From Alkalicoccus daliensis (GTDB lineage Bacteria; Bacillota; Bacilli; Bacillales; Salisediminibacteriaceae), in contig NZ_FNIL01000010.1 in the NCBI RefSeq assembly GCF_900103955.1, positions 59,523 through 119,109 of the forward strand: 59,587 bases of DNA, in the 5' to 3' direction. This document shows, piece after piece, positions 1 to 7,867 of the stretch; the first letter of the stretch is position 1; every line of letters starts with the position of its first letter. Both the position numbers and the translations under genes were made by a program. The notes under the pieces were generated by a model that ran no database searches, had not been told where the DNA came from, and saw nothing but the letters and a program-made list of their open reading frames with translations.

Positions 1-582
1 TTCTTCTTCAACAACTTCTTCAGTAGTTTCTTCTGCTGGTTTAGCTGCAACAGCAGGGTTACTTCCGTAATAAAGAGCAGCATAAGTGTCAGGACCTGCT
101 ACACCAGTTTGCTCAATGCCATATTTTGCTTGAAAGTCTTTTACAGCTTGTTCAGTGATAGGACCAAATAATCCATCAATGTCATATTTATAAAGCCCAA
201 GATCGTTCAAGTCTTTCTGGAGCTCTTCTACAAGATAACCGTTATCTCCAACAGAAAGTTCAGAAAGGGCACCTACTGTTTGTGCTCCAGCAAGTCCGTC
301 TACAAGAAGATCATGTTCTTTTTGGAATGCTATTACAGCTTCCGTCGTAGCTGCAGTGTAAGTTGCATCTGCTTCGCTCTTGAGTAGATCGCGGTCAGCC
401 AGAAGTTCATTTAACTCTGCCACATGTTCGCTTGATTTTCCTTCGTACATAAGGTTTTCGCCAAATTCGCTTCCTTCGTCTGCGCTTACCGCATTACCGC
501 CTGCAAATAAAATTGCGCCGGCAGCAAAAGCTGAAATACCAATACGCTTAATTGATGTTAGTGAATTATTCATTTTCTTCAT
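1..582 (-). CDS. Secreted peptidoglycan-binding protein with two PG_binding_1 domains (3' end outside window)
   Basis: The gene runs off the window start; 194 codons are visible. The start is ATG at 582 (MKKMNNSLTS), 11 nt after an AAGGAGG site. A signal peptide follows: basic N-terminus, hydrophobic stretch, cleavage near AVSA|DEG at about residue 35. Two peptidoglycan-binding repeats come next, at about residues 45-105 (TTEAVIAFQKEHDL) and 107-165 (FGPITEQAVKDFQAKYG). After these is a Pro/Ala/Glu/Thr linker (AAKPAEETTEEVVEE) that continues past base 1. In this architecture the linker usually leads to a cell-wall hydrolase domain such as NlpC/P60, but that part is not visible, so the enzymatic activity is unknown. 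Secretion and wall binding are well supported. Confidence 0.85.
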   Translation of the reverse strand, partial: MKKMNNSLTSIKRIGISAFAAGAILFAGGNAVSADEGSEFGENLMYEGKSSEHVAELNELLADRDLLKSEADATYTAATTEAVIAFQKEHDLLVDGLAGAQTVGALSELSVGDNGYLVEELQKDLNDLGLYKYDIDGLFGPITEQAVKDFQAKYGIEQTGVAGPDTYAALYYGSNPAVAAKPAEETTEEVVEEE

Positions 583-738
583 AAGTGAAGAAACCTCCTT
601 TAATATCTCGCTTTTCATTTCCACGAGGGTAATCGTATCAAGGAGGAAAGGAGGTATCAAGTACATTACACGTTATTTAATAAAGTGACTTCGAATTGTT
701 ACAGCCTGCAATATTAGTGTTATAAATCATAGATTGTT

Positions 739-1257
739 TCATATTTTATTATAAGACTTAAAATCGCTGTCTAATAAAGTCATTTCAATTAGATTCCAGG
801 GTTGTCCAGCTGCGGTGAGGTGATTTACGAGGCAGTTATCTATTTTAAAGCCGAACTTTTTATATATGTAAAGTGCACGGGGGTTATTTTCGAAAACACC
901 TAAATGAACTTTTCGGAGCTTCAAATCTTCAAAAGCCTTTTGGAGGATAAATTGAAGCACTTGGGGAGTGTATCCCTTCCCGCGATAAGAAGAAGATATA
1001 AACAGTTTACCAATTCGTGCTGAGTAATGTACATAGTCAATTTTTCTTAATGCCACATGACCAATGATGATTTTTTGGAAAGTTATAGAAAAAAATAATG
1101 CATTTTTCTCTGACAAGTATACTTTCAACTGCTGATCTGTCAGCGGAAATTGAAATGTAGGCCCCGCCCAGCGTATCATTTCTTCTTCACTTGTAGTGTT
1201 AATCCATTGTTTTAATATAGAAAAGTGGTTCTCTGTAAACGGAATAAGGGTAAGCAC
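739..1257 (-). CDS. GNAT-family N-acetyltransferase (RimJ/RimL-like)
   Basis: This 172-aa single-domain protein starts at GTG 1257, with an AAGGAGG site 7 nt upstream deciding the start. The acetyl-CoA binding motif A is visible as SSSYRGKGYTPQVL (about residues 88-101). The usual C-terminal ENPRALYIYKKFGFK segment (about 123-137) is also present, where an Asn and the aromatic KxGF motif are conserved in GNAT enzymes. The substrate cannot be read from the sequence; relatives acetylate protein N-termini or small amines. It stands alone, downstream of a decayed gene on the same strand, so its role is undefined. Confidence 0.85.
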   Translation of the reverse strand: MLTLIPFTENHFSILKQWINTTSEEEMIRWAGPTFQFPLTDQQLKVYLSEKNALFFSITFQKIIIGHVALRKIDYVHYSARIGKLFISSSYRGKGYTPQVLQFILQKAFEDLKLRKVHLGVFENNPRALYIYKKFGFKIDNCLVNHLTAAGQPWNLIEMTLLDSDFKSYNKI

Positions 1258-1269
1258 GGATTTTCCTCC

Positions 1270-1946
1270 TTAATTAATTAATTGACCGATAACTCTTATT
1301 TCTTTTTCCTTAAGGTTATTACAATCAGTTGCGTTCGTGTTAATAATAGGAGGAGCAATTTGCCCTTTCACGTTTAAGTCGCCTTCCACGCAGAGCCCTC
1401 CGTAATCATCTGAGTTTGAATCAGGGTTTCCTATGTTGCCTTCTACGAGCATATTTACGCCCACGTATATTCTAGCAGGCTTTTGATAAAATAAATCCTG
1501 CTGAAAGAAGACATGATCGCTGACAATCAGCGTAGAATTCCCCCACAGTACTTTATCGGCACCTATGGTAAGGGTTTCTGTAATCATGGAAGAATTGTCC
1601 TGCATATGAAGGTTAGCAGCTGATTATGCTGATTTAAGTACTGAAAGGCTAGACTCTCCCTTTAATATCAATTCTTTGTCAATATGTAAACTGTTTGTTA
1701 TGAATTCAGCTGTGTTTTGCAACTCCACTTTTCCTTTAATAATCGCAGGGGCCTCTGTCTCATAGTAACCACAGCTGAGTATATTAAAATCTCCTCCAAT
1801 CCAAATTGAATTTCCTGCTGGTACACAGATAGTGTCATGAGATATTAAATTATTCTCAATAAAAAGCCCGTGGTCTACAAGCAAAGGTATTCCGTTTTTC
1901 CATTGAACGCAGCACCGTTAAGAAACACTATACTCTCATTACGATT
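1270..1946 (-). pseudogene. Decayed gene related to the C-terminal region of the prepilin-like protein at 3119-4225
   Basis: Two open stretches, 1624-1884 and 1270-1605, lie in the same frame and are separated only by an in-frame TAA at 1624-1626. Reading through that stop gives a continuous strand-rich polypeptide with motifs such as IWIGGDFNIL, IIKGKVEL and LCVEGDLNVKG. Upstream, coding-like sequence continues in another frame (ESIVFLNGAAFNGKTEYL, 1946 to about 1893), so a frameshift near 1885-1905 is also needed, and a stop at 1947-1949 ends the readable part. No N-terminal membrane segment is found. The alternating hydrophobic/Gly pattern resembles KGNVYYG and LIVEGDLLV in the neighbouring protein at 3119-4225, suggesting a degenerate duplicate. 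Two small expressed proteins from internal starts are possible but unlikely. Confidence 0.65.
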
Positions 1947-2098
1947 CTAATTTTCTTTGCAGACTTCCCATTCATGAAAATTAGAAATTGTATCCCCATG
2001 CCATTTACAGTCGGGAGGCGAAAATCGCTGGGTTTCTCCGCTGTCCGGAGGAGTGGGGAAAACAATTTTTCCTCAGGTTCGGGAGCAGGAGCAGCACC

Positions 2099-2569
2099 TT
2101 ATTCAGACTCGCCGCTGATATGCTCTTCCGGTACATAATGAAATTCTTCCGGCCTGTTGGTTGTTACAGTAATTTCATGCGTATAGCGGCCGCTCATAAG
2201 TTGAATATCAAAAGTCACACGATTCGGATTAAGTGTGTATGTACTATTTTTATCCAATATTTCATTGTTTACCGAAAGGGAAACCACCTGCACTTCATGG
2301 TGATTTAATTTTCTTTCAGAGCTGCTGGCTGCATATAGATTTCCACCCTCATCCCAATATATAGCTGCTGACTGCTGATGGAGAGAACGTAATTCTTCTG
2401 TAAGCAAATTACTTTCCTGTATCAGATCAATGCGTTCTTCTGATCTTTCTTGAAAAACATAGCTGTTGAATAAGAAATGATAAGAAACTGCTCCTATAAA
2501 AGTGAGGAGAACTAAAGCTGCAAATAATTCAATTAACGTCGCTCCGCGCTGGCTTAGTTTTATTAGCAT
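2099..2569 (-). CDS. Prepilin-like protein (type II/IV pseudopilin)
   Basis: This 156-aa protein starts at ATG 2569 with a GGGAG site 8 nt upstream. The N-terminus is a class III prepilin signal: a short basic leader MLIKLSQRG, cleavage after Gly, then ATLIELFAALVLLTFIGAV with the conserved Glu at +5 of the mature chain. That is the substrate motif of a ComC/PilD-type prepilin peptidase. Position +1 is Ala rather than the usual Phe. The remaining ~120 residues are polar and unrecognised. It is divergent from the prepilin genes at 2646 and 3119, with 76 bp between start codons, so one regulatory region probably serves both. It is probably membrane-anchored and exported; the apparatus that would assemble it is not in the window. 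Confidence 0.75.
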   Translation of the reverse strand: MLIKLSQRGATLIELFAALVLLTFIGAVSYHFLFNSYVFQERSEERIDLIQESNLLTEELRSLHQQSAAIYWDEGGNLYAASSSERKLNHHEVQVVSLSVNNEILDKNSTYTLNPNRVTFDIQLMSGRYTHEITVTTNRPEEFHYVPEEHISGESE

Positions 2570-2645
2570 AAATGTGTCTCCCTCACCAATTAAAATGTAT
2601 AATCATAGTATAGTAGACATAAGCAGAAAATGGGAGCTGGAAATC

Positions 2646-3122
2646 ATGAAATATTTTTATGGGCATAAAGAACGTGGCGCCACCCTGCTGGAATTACTAG
2701 CAGCTCTTATCATTATATCTTTCATTGTTCTTACTTTCTCAATTTTTTTTACACAGTCCCAGCTGTTTACGAAAAATACAGAAGAAAAAATAGATATTGT
2801 GAATTTAAATCAATACATACTTTATGAAGCGGTAGACTTTTTACACGAAGGGAATATAGAAGAAGTACTGCAAAATGAAGTGCATAATTCATACTTTTCT
2901 TTTTTAGAGCAGTCGGAAACTGGTTATTTTATTCAAGGGAACAATGATCAAATGTATTATCCATTTATCTTTGTACACAGAAACGAAGTGCAGCAAGAAG
3001 AAAGTATTCAGTCATTGAAAGCTTACCATGTTACTGTCAGCTTAAGAGATGAAACAAACGAAACTATTTCTGAATTATATGAGCTTATTTATGAGACTGA
3101 CCTGAAGGAGGGATTAAATTGA
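2646..3122 (+). CDS. Prepilin-like protein with N-terminal cleavage/methylation motif
   Basis: This 158-aa protein starts at ATG 2646 (MKYFYGHKERG). An upstream in-frame extension lacks a ribosome binding site and is rejected; GGGAG precedes the chosen start. The leader ends in ERG, followed by ATLLELLAALIIISFIVLTF, a textbook class III signal peptide with Glu at +5 and one membrane helix. The C-terminal part is acidic and polar (ESIQSLKAYHVTVSLRDETN), like minor pilins of the PulJ/ComGF type. Its stop overlaps the TTG start of the next gene by 4 bp, so the two are translationally coupled. The motif ATL(I/L)EL(F/L)AAL is nearly identical to that of the divergent gene at 2099-2569, suggesting a duplicated pair. 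Confidence 0.75.
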   Translation: MKYFYGHKERGATLLELLAALIIISFIVLTFSIFFTQSQLFTKNTEEKIDIVNLNQYILYEAVDFLHEGNIEEVLQNEVHNSYFSFLEQSETGYFIQGNNDQMYYPFIFVHRNEVQQEESIQSLKAYHVTVSLRDETNETISELYELIYETDLKEGLN

Positions 3123-4225
3123 GGAGGTATGTGTCGCAGGAAAAAGGATATGCATTGCTGGTAGTTCTATTAACTATCGTAATAACCTCTCTTTTAATTG
3201 TTCCTCTTATCAGTAATGCACTTTCAGGTGCGGTTCAGGTAGAAACTACTGAGGAGATTGTCAAAGCAGAAAATTTAAGGGATTACAGCCAGCGTTATTA
3301 CCGGCAGCTGTTAACAGAAGAAATCACTGAAACAATTAAAGCATTAAGAGAAATAGAGGGGAACGGAAAAAGCGACCGGGAGATTTTTGCGCCGGAAAAT
3401 TTTATCCCCTATTTAACCTCAGATATTATTGAGCTGAATATTTTTCCAGTAGAAAACCAACGTGGAAGAATTGACAATTTAACTTTTACAGCTTCGACTC
3501 CTGAAGAAGCTTTGCCTTATTTAGATATTGAAGCAGAATATACAGGTATTCATGAAGGAAGAGCAAAATCAAAAACAGAAATACTTCGACTCACTTTTCC
3601 AGGGTTAGCAGCTGAAACTGAGGAATTATTATCAGATATTGAGAAAATAAAGCAGTTTTACGAAAGGAAAGATGAAGCTGCTATTCAGTATTCTGAGAAA
3701 AAAACATATCAGGAACATTTTAACTATCTGGATACAGTTCTTTATCAGCAGTCGTTGGAAATGTCCGGACATGCACAATCGGATATACAGGGATTTTACG
3801 AAAAGGACTTATACATTGAAGAAGAACTAGACTATTCCCAAAATGACAAGATTTATGTGAAAGGAAATGTGTATTATGGAAGTGACAAACAACTGAAAAC
3901 TTTTCCCGGGCAGGGGGGCAACAGAGAATCTTATTTAATCGTAGAAGGTGATCTGCTGGTCAGGGAATTGAAAGTGCATAATAATTCCAAGGTATGTGTC
4001 AGAAGGAATGTTTATTATATAGATAGAAATGATCAAATTGAGAATCTGCTGACAGCTGAAATGGTGAATCCGCTGAATCCTTCCATTGGGGAAAGCTGTG
4101 ACGATCCTGATACATGGGAAAAGGGGAAAATAAACTTCATGGGCGAAACGGGGCAAGATACGGTAGTTCCAGGCCCGCAGATTACCCCCGGATCAGGCTG
4201 GCAGATAAGCACGGTAACGGAGTGA
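3119..4225 (+). CDS. PilX-like membrane-anchored protein with strand-rich C-terminal domain
   Basis: This 368-aa protein starts at TTG 3119, overlapping the previous stop and preceded by GAAGGAGG. The N-terminus (SQEKGYALLVVLLTIVITSLL, about residues 6-26) is a pilin-like hydrophobic helix after a KG dipeptide but lacks the +5 Glu, as in PilX/GspK-type minor pilins. The middle (about 40-230) is acidic and helical. The C-terminal third (about 235-330) has repeated short beta motifs (IYVKGNVYYG, YLIVEGDLLV, VCVRRNVYYI) resembling a bactofilin or right-handed helix fold, ending in a Gly/Pro-rich tail. The decayed gene at 1270-1946 has similar motifs. A tip or scaffold component of a pseudopilus is a reasonable guess but unproven. 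Confidence 0.65.
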   Translation: MRRYVSQEKGYALLVVLLTIVITSLLIVPLISNALSGAVQVETTEEIVKAENLRDYSQRYYRQLLTEEITETIKALREIEGNGKSDREIFAPENFIPYLTSDIIELNIFPVENQRGRIDNLTFTASTPEEALPYLDIEAEYTGIHEGRAKSKTEILRLTFPGLAAETEELLSDIEKIKQFYERKDEAAIQYSEKKTYQEHFNYLDTVLYQQSLEMSGHAQSDIQGFYEKDLYIEEELDYSQNDKIYVKGNVYYGSDKQLKTFPGQGGNRESYLIVEGDLLVRELKVHNNSKVCVRRNVYYIDRNDQIENLLTAEMVNPLNPSIGESCDDPDTWEKGKINFMGETGQDTVVPGPQITPGSGWQISTVTE

Positions 4226-4229
4226 GGAT

Positions 4230-4391
4230 ATGAAATTTGAATTAGTGGGTCTTCTTTATGTGCTGGCAATAGCAGCGATAGCAGCAGGACCTGTGGCGAG
4301 GTTTACAGGATATGGAGCAGCAGAATTTTATATTATAAGTATCCTTGGACTTATCAGTTTAGGTTATCTGGCAAGAAAAAAAGTAAGATAA
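4230..4391 (+). CDS. Small two-helix membrane protein in the prepilin operon
   Basis: This 53-aa ORF begins 4 bp after the preceding stop, with GAGGA just upstream of ATG 4230. It consists almost entirely of two hydrophobic segments (VGLLYVLAIAAIAAGPVA and FYIISILGLISLGYLA) and ends in a basic tail, RKKVR. The tight spacing, matching strand and basic cytoplasmic end argue that it is a real member of the prepilin operon. No family was recognised. It may be an accessory membrane subunit for the pilin-like proteins, but nothing in the sequence proves this. Confidence 0.55.
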   Translation: MKFELVGLLYVLAIAAIAAGPVARFTGYGAAEFYIISILGLISLGYLARKKVR

Positions 4392-4465
4392 GTTGAGCAC
4401 GAAGCATGGACTTGGTATGATAGAGAGCGGAATAATCATGGAAAAGATATAAAGGATGTGGCAAA

Positions 4466-5236
4466 ATGATTCAGCGGAAATCTCAAAGAGAAATTGAACT
4501 AATGAAAGAAGCAGGAATACTTGTTGCGAGTATTCACAAAAAAATTGCAACGATGATTCAGCCAGGAATTACTACAAAAGAAATTGATGCTTTTGTAGAA
4601 AAAACTCTTAAAAAGCGTGGGGCAAAGGCGGCACAGAAAGGTTACCAGGGATACCAGTTTGCTACCTGTGCTTCCATTAATGATGAGATCTGCCACGGTT
4701 TTCCCCGAAAAGATAAACTTGAAGCAGGAGATATCGTCACGATGGATTTTGTGGTGGACTTAAATGGAGGACTTGCCGATTCCGCCTGGACGTATGTAGT
4801 GGGGGAACCTTCCGAAGAGGCAGCCCAGTTGAACCAGATTACCAAAGAAGCATTGTATAAAGGGATTGAGCAGGCGAGACACGGTAACCGGATAGGAGAT
4901 ATAGGCGCTGCAATACAAGCTCATGTTGAACCTTACGGCTATGGGATTGTCAGGGACTTTGCAGGTCATGGAATAGGGCCGACAATTCATGAAGAGCCGA
5001 ATATCCCACATTATGGCCAGGCAGGGAAAGGAACACGGTTAAAAGAAGGTATGGTAATTACAATTGAACCTATGATAAATACTGGAGGCTGGCAGTCAAA
5101 AATGGATAAAAACGGCTGGACTGCCCGGACCCGCGATGGCTCCCTGTCCTCGCAGTATGAGCATACGCTTGTTATACAAAAAGGCGAGCCCATTATTACA
5201 ACAGAGCAGGACAGAGACGATCTAATTGAATTATAA
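4466..5236 (+). CDS. map: Methionine aminopeptidase, type I
   Basis: This 256-aa protein removes the initiator Met from nascent cytosolic proteins. The dinuclear metal ligands expected for the family are all present: D94 (TMDFVVD), D105 (GLADSAW), H168 (GHGIG), E201 (TIEPM) and E232 (YEHT). The substrate-site His is H77 (CHGFP). Length and motif order match type I enzymes, with no N-terminal zinc-finger extension. Because it stands alone, away from the secY-adk ribosomal locus where bacilli usually carry one copy, it is probably the second paralogue (B. subtilis YflG-like); that is inference from context. A rho-independent terminator follows at 5363. Confidence 0.92.
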   Translation: MIQRKSQREIELMKEAGILVASIHKKIATMIQPGITTKEIDAFVEKTLKKRGAKAAQKGYQGYQFATCASINDEICHGFPRKDKLEAGDIVTMDFVVDLNGGLADSAWTYVVGEPSEEAAQLNQITKEALYKGIEQARHGNRIGDIGAAIQAHVEPYGYGIVRDFAGHGIGPTIHEEPNIPHYGQAGKGTRLKEGMVITIEPMINTGGWQSKMDKNGWTARTRDGSLSSQYEHTLVIQKGEPIITTEQDRDDLIEL

Positions 5237-5263
5237 AGGCTCTGTCCGATGATAATTGAAACT

Positions 5264-5350
5264 TTGATTCCGCACGGCCTGGCGAGGATGAATTCCTCAG
5301 TTTCCTCGTTGAGCTGCGGGATTTCTCCGTTCGTTCTTCTCTTTTTCAAG
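5264..5350. repeat. Remnant of GC-rich interspersed repeat
   Basis: Non-coding segment between map and its terminator. The run CCTCAGTTTCCTCG...GCTGCGGGATTTCTCC resembles the better preserved copy near 53300 (CTCAGCTTCCTCGCTGCGCT, then GCGGGATCTTCCC). The ORF crossing it has no ribosome binding site and reads into the terminator, so it is not considered a gene. Confidence 0.5.
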
Positions 5351-5362
5351 TTAGGCATAAAG

Positions 5363-5395
5363 AAAAAACCTTTGAATTTAATTCAAGGGTTTTTT
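5363..5395. terminator. Bidirectional rho-independent terminator
   Basis: The hairpin AAAAAACCTTTGAATT / AATTCAAGGGTTTTTT has an A-run on the left arm and a T-run on the right, so it can work on both strands. It would end map transcription (+) and the small membrane protein gene at 5466-5597 (-). Confidence 0.8.
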
Positions 5396-5465
5396 GGTGA
5401 TAAAGGAAAAAATACGGAATCGATCGGCATATATACAGAGCCAAACATAGCATATCTAATTAAAT

Positions 5466-5597
5466 TTACCAGCCGGTATAAAAATAACTTCCGAAAATGC
5501 CTGCAAGGATAACCGGTAAAGCGACTGTATAAAGTAATTTCTGCAAGCGTGATTTCTTCTTAGCATGTAAAGGTGATATAGGAATGTGACCAGACAT
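5466..5597 (-). CDS. 43-residue single-span membrane protein
   Basis: ATG at 5597 follows a GGAGGAG site at ideal distance (7-8 nt). The product begins MSGHIPISPLHAKKKSRLQK, a polar, Lys-rich cytoplasmic segment. It continues with one hydrophobic helix (LLYTVALPVILAGIFGSYFY) and ends TGW. The strong ribosome binding site, a convergent terminator at 5363-5395 and its own intergenic space support a real gene. No family was recognised and no function is proposed. Confidence 0.6.
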   Translation of the reverse strand: MSGHIPISPLHAKKKSRLQKLLYTVALPVILAGIFGSYFYTGW

Positions 5598-5733
5598 AAA
5601 ACTCCTCCAAACATATAAATAACCTTATACATTATAACAAGTTTTGCTTAGAAATATTGATAATTTTTGAATAAAAGCAGTCAACCAAGTTAAATTTTAG
5701 TATGATAGAAGTAGAGAAGAGGGAGGGAATGGA

Positions 5734-6585
5734 ATGGGATCTACAAAATTATTAATGCAAAGTATCGGAGAAAAAATCAACGATCTTAAAGAAGAAATTG
5801 CGCAGGAGATTTCCGGGGATTTTCAAAAAGCTCATGGAGTGAATTATGCTAAAATGCCGGAAGAAAAAATCCAATTCCATATCGTGACACTGGTTTCTTT
5901 ATTTGCTGAGGGCTTTATTAATGGAGACGTGGATCATGGCAGAGAGGCAGTGCATAATTGGGGGCTGGAATTCGGTACAGAAGCCTCTGAATTAGGTCTT
6001 TCTGCAGAAAAAGCAATGCTTGTTGTGCCTATATTAAGAAAAGTAGTTTACAAATATATACGTGCAGAGTTTAAAGAGGGAGAGCAGAAATTCGAACAAT
6101 ATTACGATTTGGCAGATACTATTAACCCGCTTATTGATCAGGCGACATATTCATTTACAGAAGCATATGTAAATCAAAATGAACGGATATTTCAAGAAGC
6201 AAAAGAGAAGATTGTGGAATTGTCTGTTCCTGTAGTCCCGTTGACGAAAGAGGTTGCAATACTTCCTGTAATCGGTTCTGTAGATACAAAACGTTCCCAG
6301 GAGCTTCTCTCGCAGGCGCTTGAGCGTGGAAAAGAACTTGGGCTATCTACATTAATTGTAGACTTGTCAGGAGTGCATATGATCGATACTTATGTAGCGC
6401 ATAATTTGTTTCAGCTGAATGATGCTCTTCGCGTTACAGGAATTAAAGTCATTTTTTCAGGCTTGAGACCCGAAATAGCGCAGACTGTAGTAGCACTGGG
6501 AATTCGATTTGATGATATGACGGTAGTAAGCAGTCTTGCGCAGGCTTTAAAGACTTCCGGACTTTATGTAAAAGGCCAGACGTAA
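5734..6585 (+). CDS. RsbR-type STAS-domain co-antagonist (stressosome component)
   Basis: This 283-aa protein starts at ATG 5734 after GGGAGGG. Residues 1-160 form a helical, non-heme globin-like N-terminal sensor region. Residues 165-280 form a STAS domain with the RsbR signature DLSGVHMIDTYVAHNLF and SGLRPEIAQT. Thr219 (DTYVA) and Thr251 (AQT) align with the two threonines phosphorylated by RsbT in B. subtilis RsbR. RsbR paralogues assemble with RsbS into stressosomes that release RsbT to start the sigma-B or another stress response. No rsbS, rsbT or sigB gene is nearby, so this is an orphan paralogue; its input is unknown. Confidence 0.85.
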   Translation: MGSTKLLMQSIGEKINDLKEEIAQEISGDFQKAHGVNYAKMPEEKIQFHIVTLVSLFAEGFINGDVDHGREAVHNWGLEFGTEASELGLSAEKAMLVVPILRKVVYKYIRAEFKEGEQKFEQYYDLADTINPLIDQATYSFTEAYVNQNERIFQEAKEKIVELSVPVVPLTKEVAILPVIGSVDTKRSQELLSQALERGKELGLSTLIVDLSGVHMIDTYVAHNLFQLNDALRVTGIKVIFSGLRPEIAQTVVALGIRFDDMTVVSSLAQALKTSGLYVKGQT

Positions 6586-6617
6586 CATAATACTTTTAAA
6601 AAGCGGGGGAGACGAGG

Positions 6618-7466
6618 ATGAAATTTGAACAATTTTCAAAAGCATCTGATCTGCTTCAAAAAGTAGGGTATTTTCTTGAGAAAGAGGAAGTCCAGCATAA
6701 TTTACCTCTGGGCGTTCTCAGGCAGCTGGAGCGGGAGGAAAAAGAAGGGAAGGCTTCTTCGCCTTTTTTAGCAGCTGGTTTACTGAAAGGCCGTCCTGAA
6801 GCTCTGCTGATTCAGACACCACCGCGGAGAATGATTGTTTGCGGCAGTCCGCAAGCGATGCCTGAGGCCGCCTCCTGGCTGGAGGAGATAGATTATCCTA
6901 TCACTGGAATAGTCGGCTGTGAAAAAGTTGCCAAAGCTTTCTCGACAGCGTGGGAAGCAAGAACAAATGAAACCGCGGAATTGGTAAAGCAGCAGATTAT
7001 TTATGAACTTCATGAGGTGAAAGACTGGAAACAGCCTCCTGGAAAACTGACTTATGCGAGTGAAGATGATGTTGCTCTCGTTATGGACTGGACTGAGTCA
7101 TTTGCAATGGGATCTCTGCGAAAAGAAGATATAGACAACTTAGAAGACACCGTCCTTGATGAAATACGTCATAACCAGGTGTTTTTGTGGAGAGACAGAG
7201 ATTATACTCCGGTCTCCATGGCAAAAAGAGCCCGGGAACTAACGAATGGCATAGTAGTGAATTATGTATATACGCCGGAGGAATATGAGAGGAGAGGATT
7301 TGCTACTGCATGTGTAGGAGCGCTTGCAGAAAGAATGCTGCAGGAAGGTTTTCAGTTTTGCAGCCTCAACACGAATGAAGAGAATAATGCATCAAATGCA
7401 ATTTATAAAAAGCTTGGATTCGTTCCAGTTGGGAAGTCACTGGAATATGAATTTAAGAAGAAATAA
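6618..7466 (+). CDS. GNAT-family acetyltransferase with C-terminal catalytic domain
   Basis: This 282-aa protein starts at ATG 6618, 32 bp after the RsbR-like gene and on the same strand, so they are probably cotranscribed. Residues 1-140 form an N-terminal domain of the type seen in two-domain GNATs. Residues 150-280 hold the acetyltransferase fold, with NYVYTPEEYERRGFATACVGALAERML as motif A (Arg-Arg-Gly-Phe-Ala acetyl-CoA loop, near residue 230) and the ending NASNAIYKKLGFVPVG. The substrate is unknown. A strong terminator follows at 7501. Confidence 0.85.
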   Translation: MKFEQFSKASDLLQKVGYFLEKEEVQHNLPLGVLRQLEREEKEGKASSPFLAAGLLKGRPEALLIQTPPRRMIVCGSPQAMPEAASWLEEIDYPITGIVGCEKVAKAFSTAWEARTNETAELVKQQIIYELHEVKDWKQPPGKLTYASEDDVALVMDWTESFAMGSLRKEDIDNLEDTVLDEIRHNQVFLWRDRDYTPVSMAKRARELTNGIVVNYVYTPEEYERRGFATACVGALAERMLQEGFQFCSLNTNEENNASNAIYKKLGFVPVGKSLEYEFKKK

Positions 7467-7500
7467 CTTAGCGAAAGTGTAATTTCAATGCAGTAAATAA

Positions 7501-7530
7501 AAAAGCAGGGGGCATGCCCCCTGCTTTTTT
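7501..7530. terminator. Bidirectional terminator between convergent genes
   Basis: The perfect hairpin AAAGCAGGGGGC / GCCCCCTGCTTT is followed by a T-run on the + side and has an A-run (a T-run on the minus strand) on the other. It separates the GNAT gene from the convergent phasin-like gene. Confidence 0.9.
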
Positions 7531-7852
7531 ATATATCCCGGTGCTGCTGGTTCTCAAGCGCAGACAACCTGTTTTCCAGCGCTTCCAGTTGGACTTTCAG
7601 CGCATCGTGTTCTTCTTTCGTTACAAGATCAAAATCCTTTAAAAAATCTCTTACTCTTTCCTTAGAGCGGCGGTTCCAATCCTGTTCTGTTTCTTCCCCT
7701 CTTTTAAGAAAATTTTGATAAAGTTCATCTGCTTCCGCAGGAGTGACCTTACCTTTCGCAAGTAAATCATCTACATATCGATCTACCTTCTCCTTGCTTG
7801 ATACTGCTGCACCTAACCCTAATAAAAAACCAGTCTTGAGTAAATTTGCCAT
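7529..7852 (-). CDS. Phasin-like coiled-coil protein paired with ABC1 kinase
   Basis: This 107-aa protein starts at ATG 7852 with GGAGG upstream. It has a short hydrophobic N-terminus (LLKTGFLLGLGAAVSSKEKV), a helical middle with the phasin-type pattern VDRYVDDLLAKGKVTPAEADEL, and a C-terminal heptad coiled coil (HDALKVQLEALENRLSALEN). It lies 15 bp downstream of the ABC1-kinase gene in the same operon. Small phasin-like proteins next to UbiB/AarF kinases recur in bacilli, which suggests joint work at a membrane or lipid surface. Polyhydroxyalkanoate binding is not demonstrated here and no PHA genes are nearby. Confidence 0.7.
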   Translation of the reverse strand: MANLLKTGFLLGLGAAVSSKEKVDRYVDDLLAKGKVTPAEADELYQNFLKRGEETEQDWNRRSKERVRDFLKDFDLVTKEEHDALKVQLEALENRLSALENQQHRDI

Positions 7853-7867
7853 TGCCTATCCCTCCAA

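Noticed and set aside
380-688. 102-codon + strand open frame
   Set aside because: Antisense to the signal peptide and first domain of the peptidoglycan-binding protein.
1988-2308. 106-codon + strand open frame
   Set aside because: Opposes the prepilin-like gene at 2099-2569, which has a clear class III signal and ribosome site.
5249-5512. 87-codon + strand open frame after map
   Set aside because: Covers a repeat remnant and reads through a strong bidirectional terminator; antisense to the better supported 43-aa gene.
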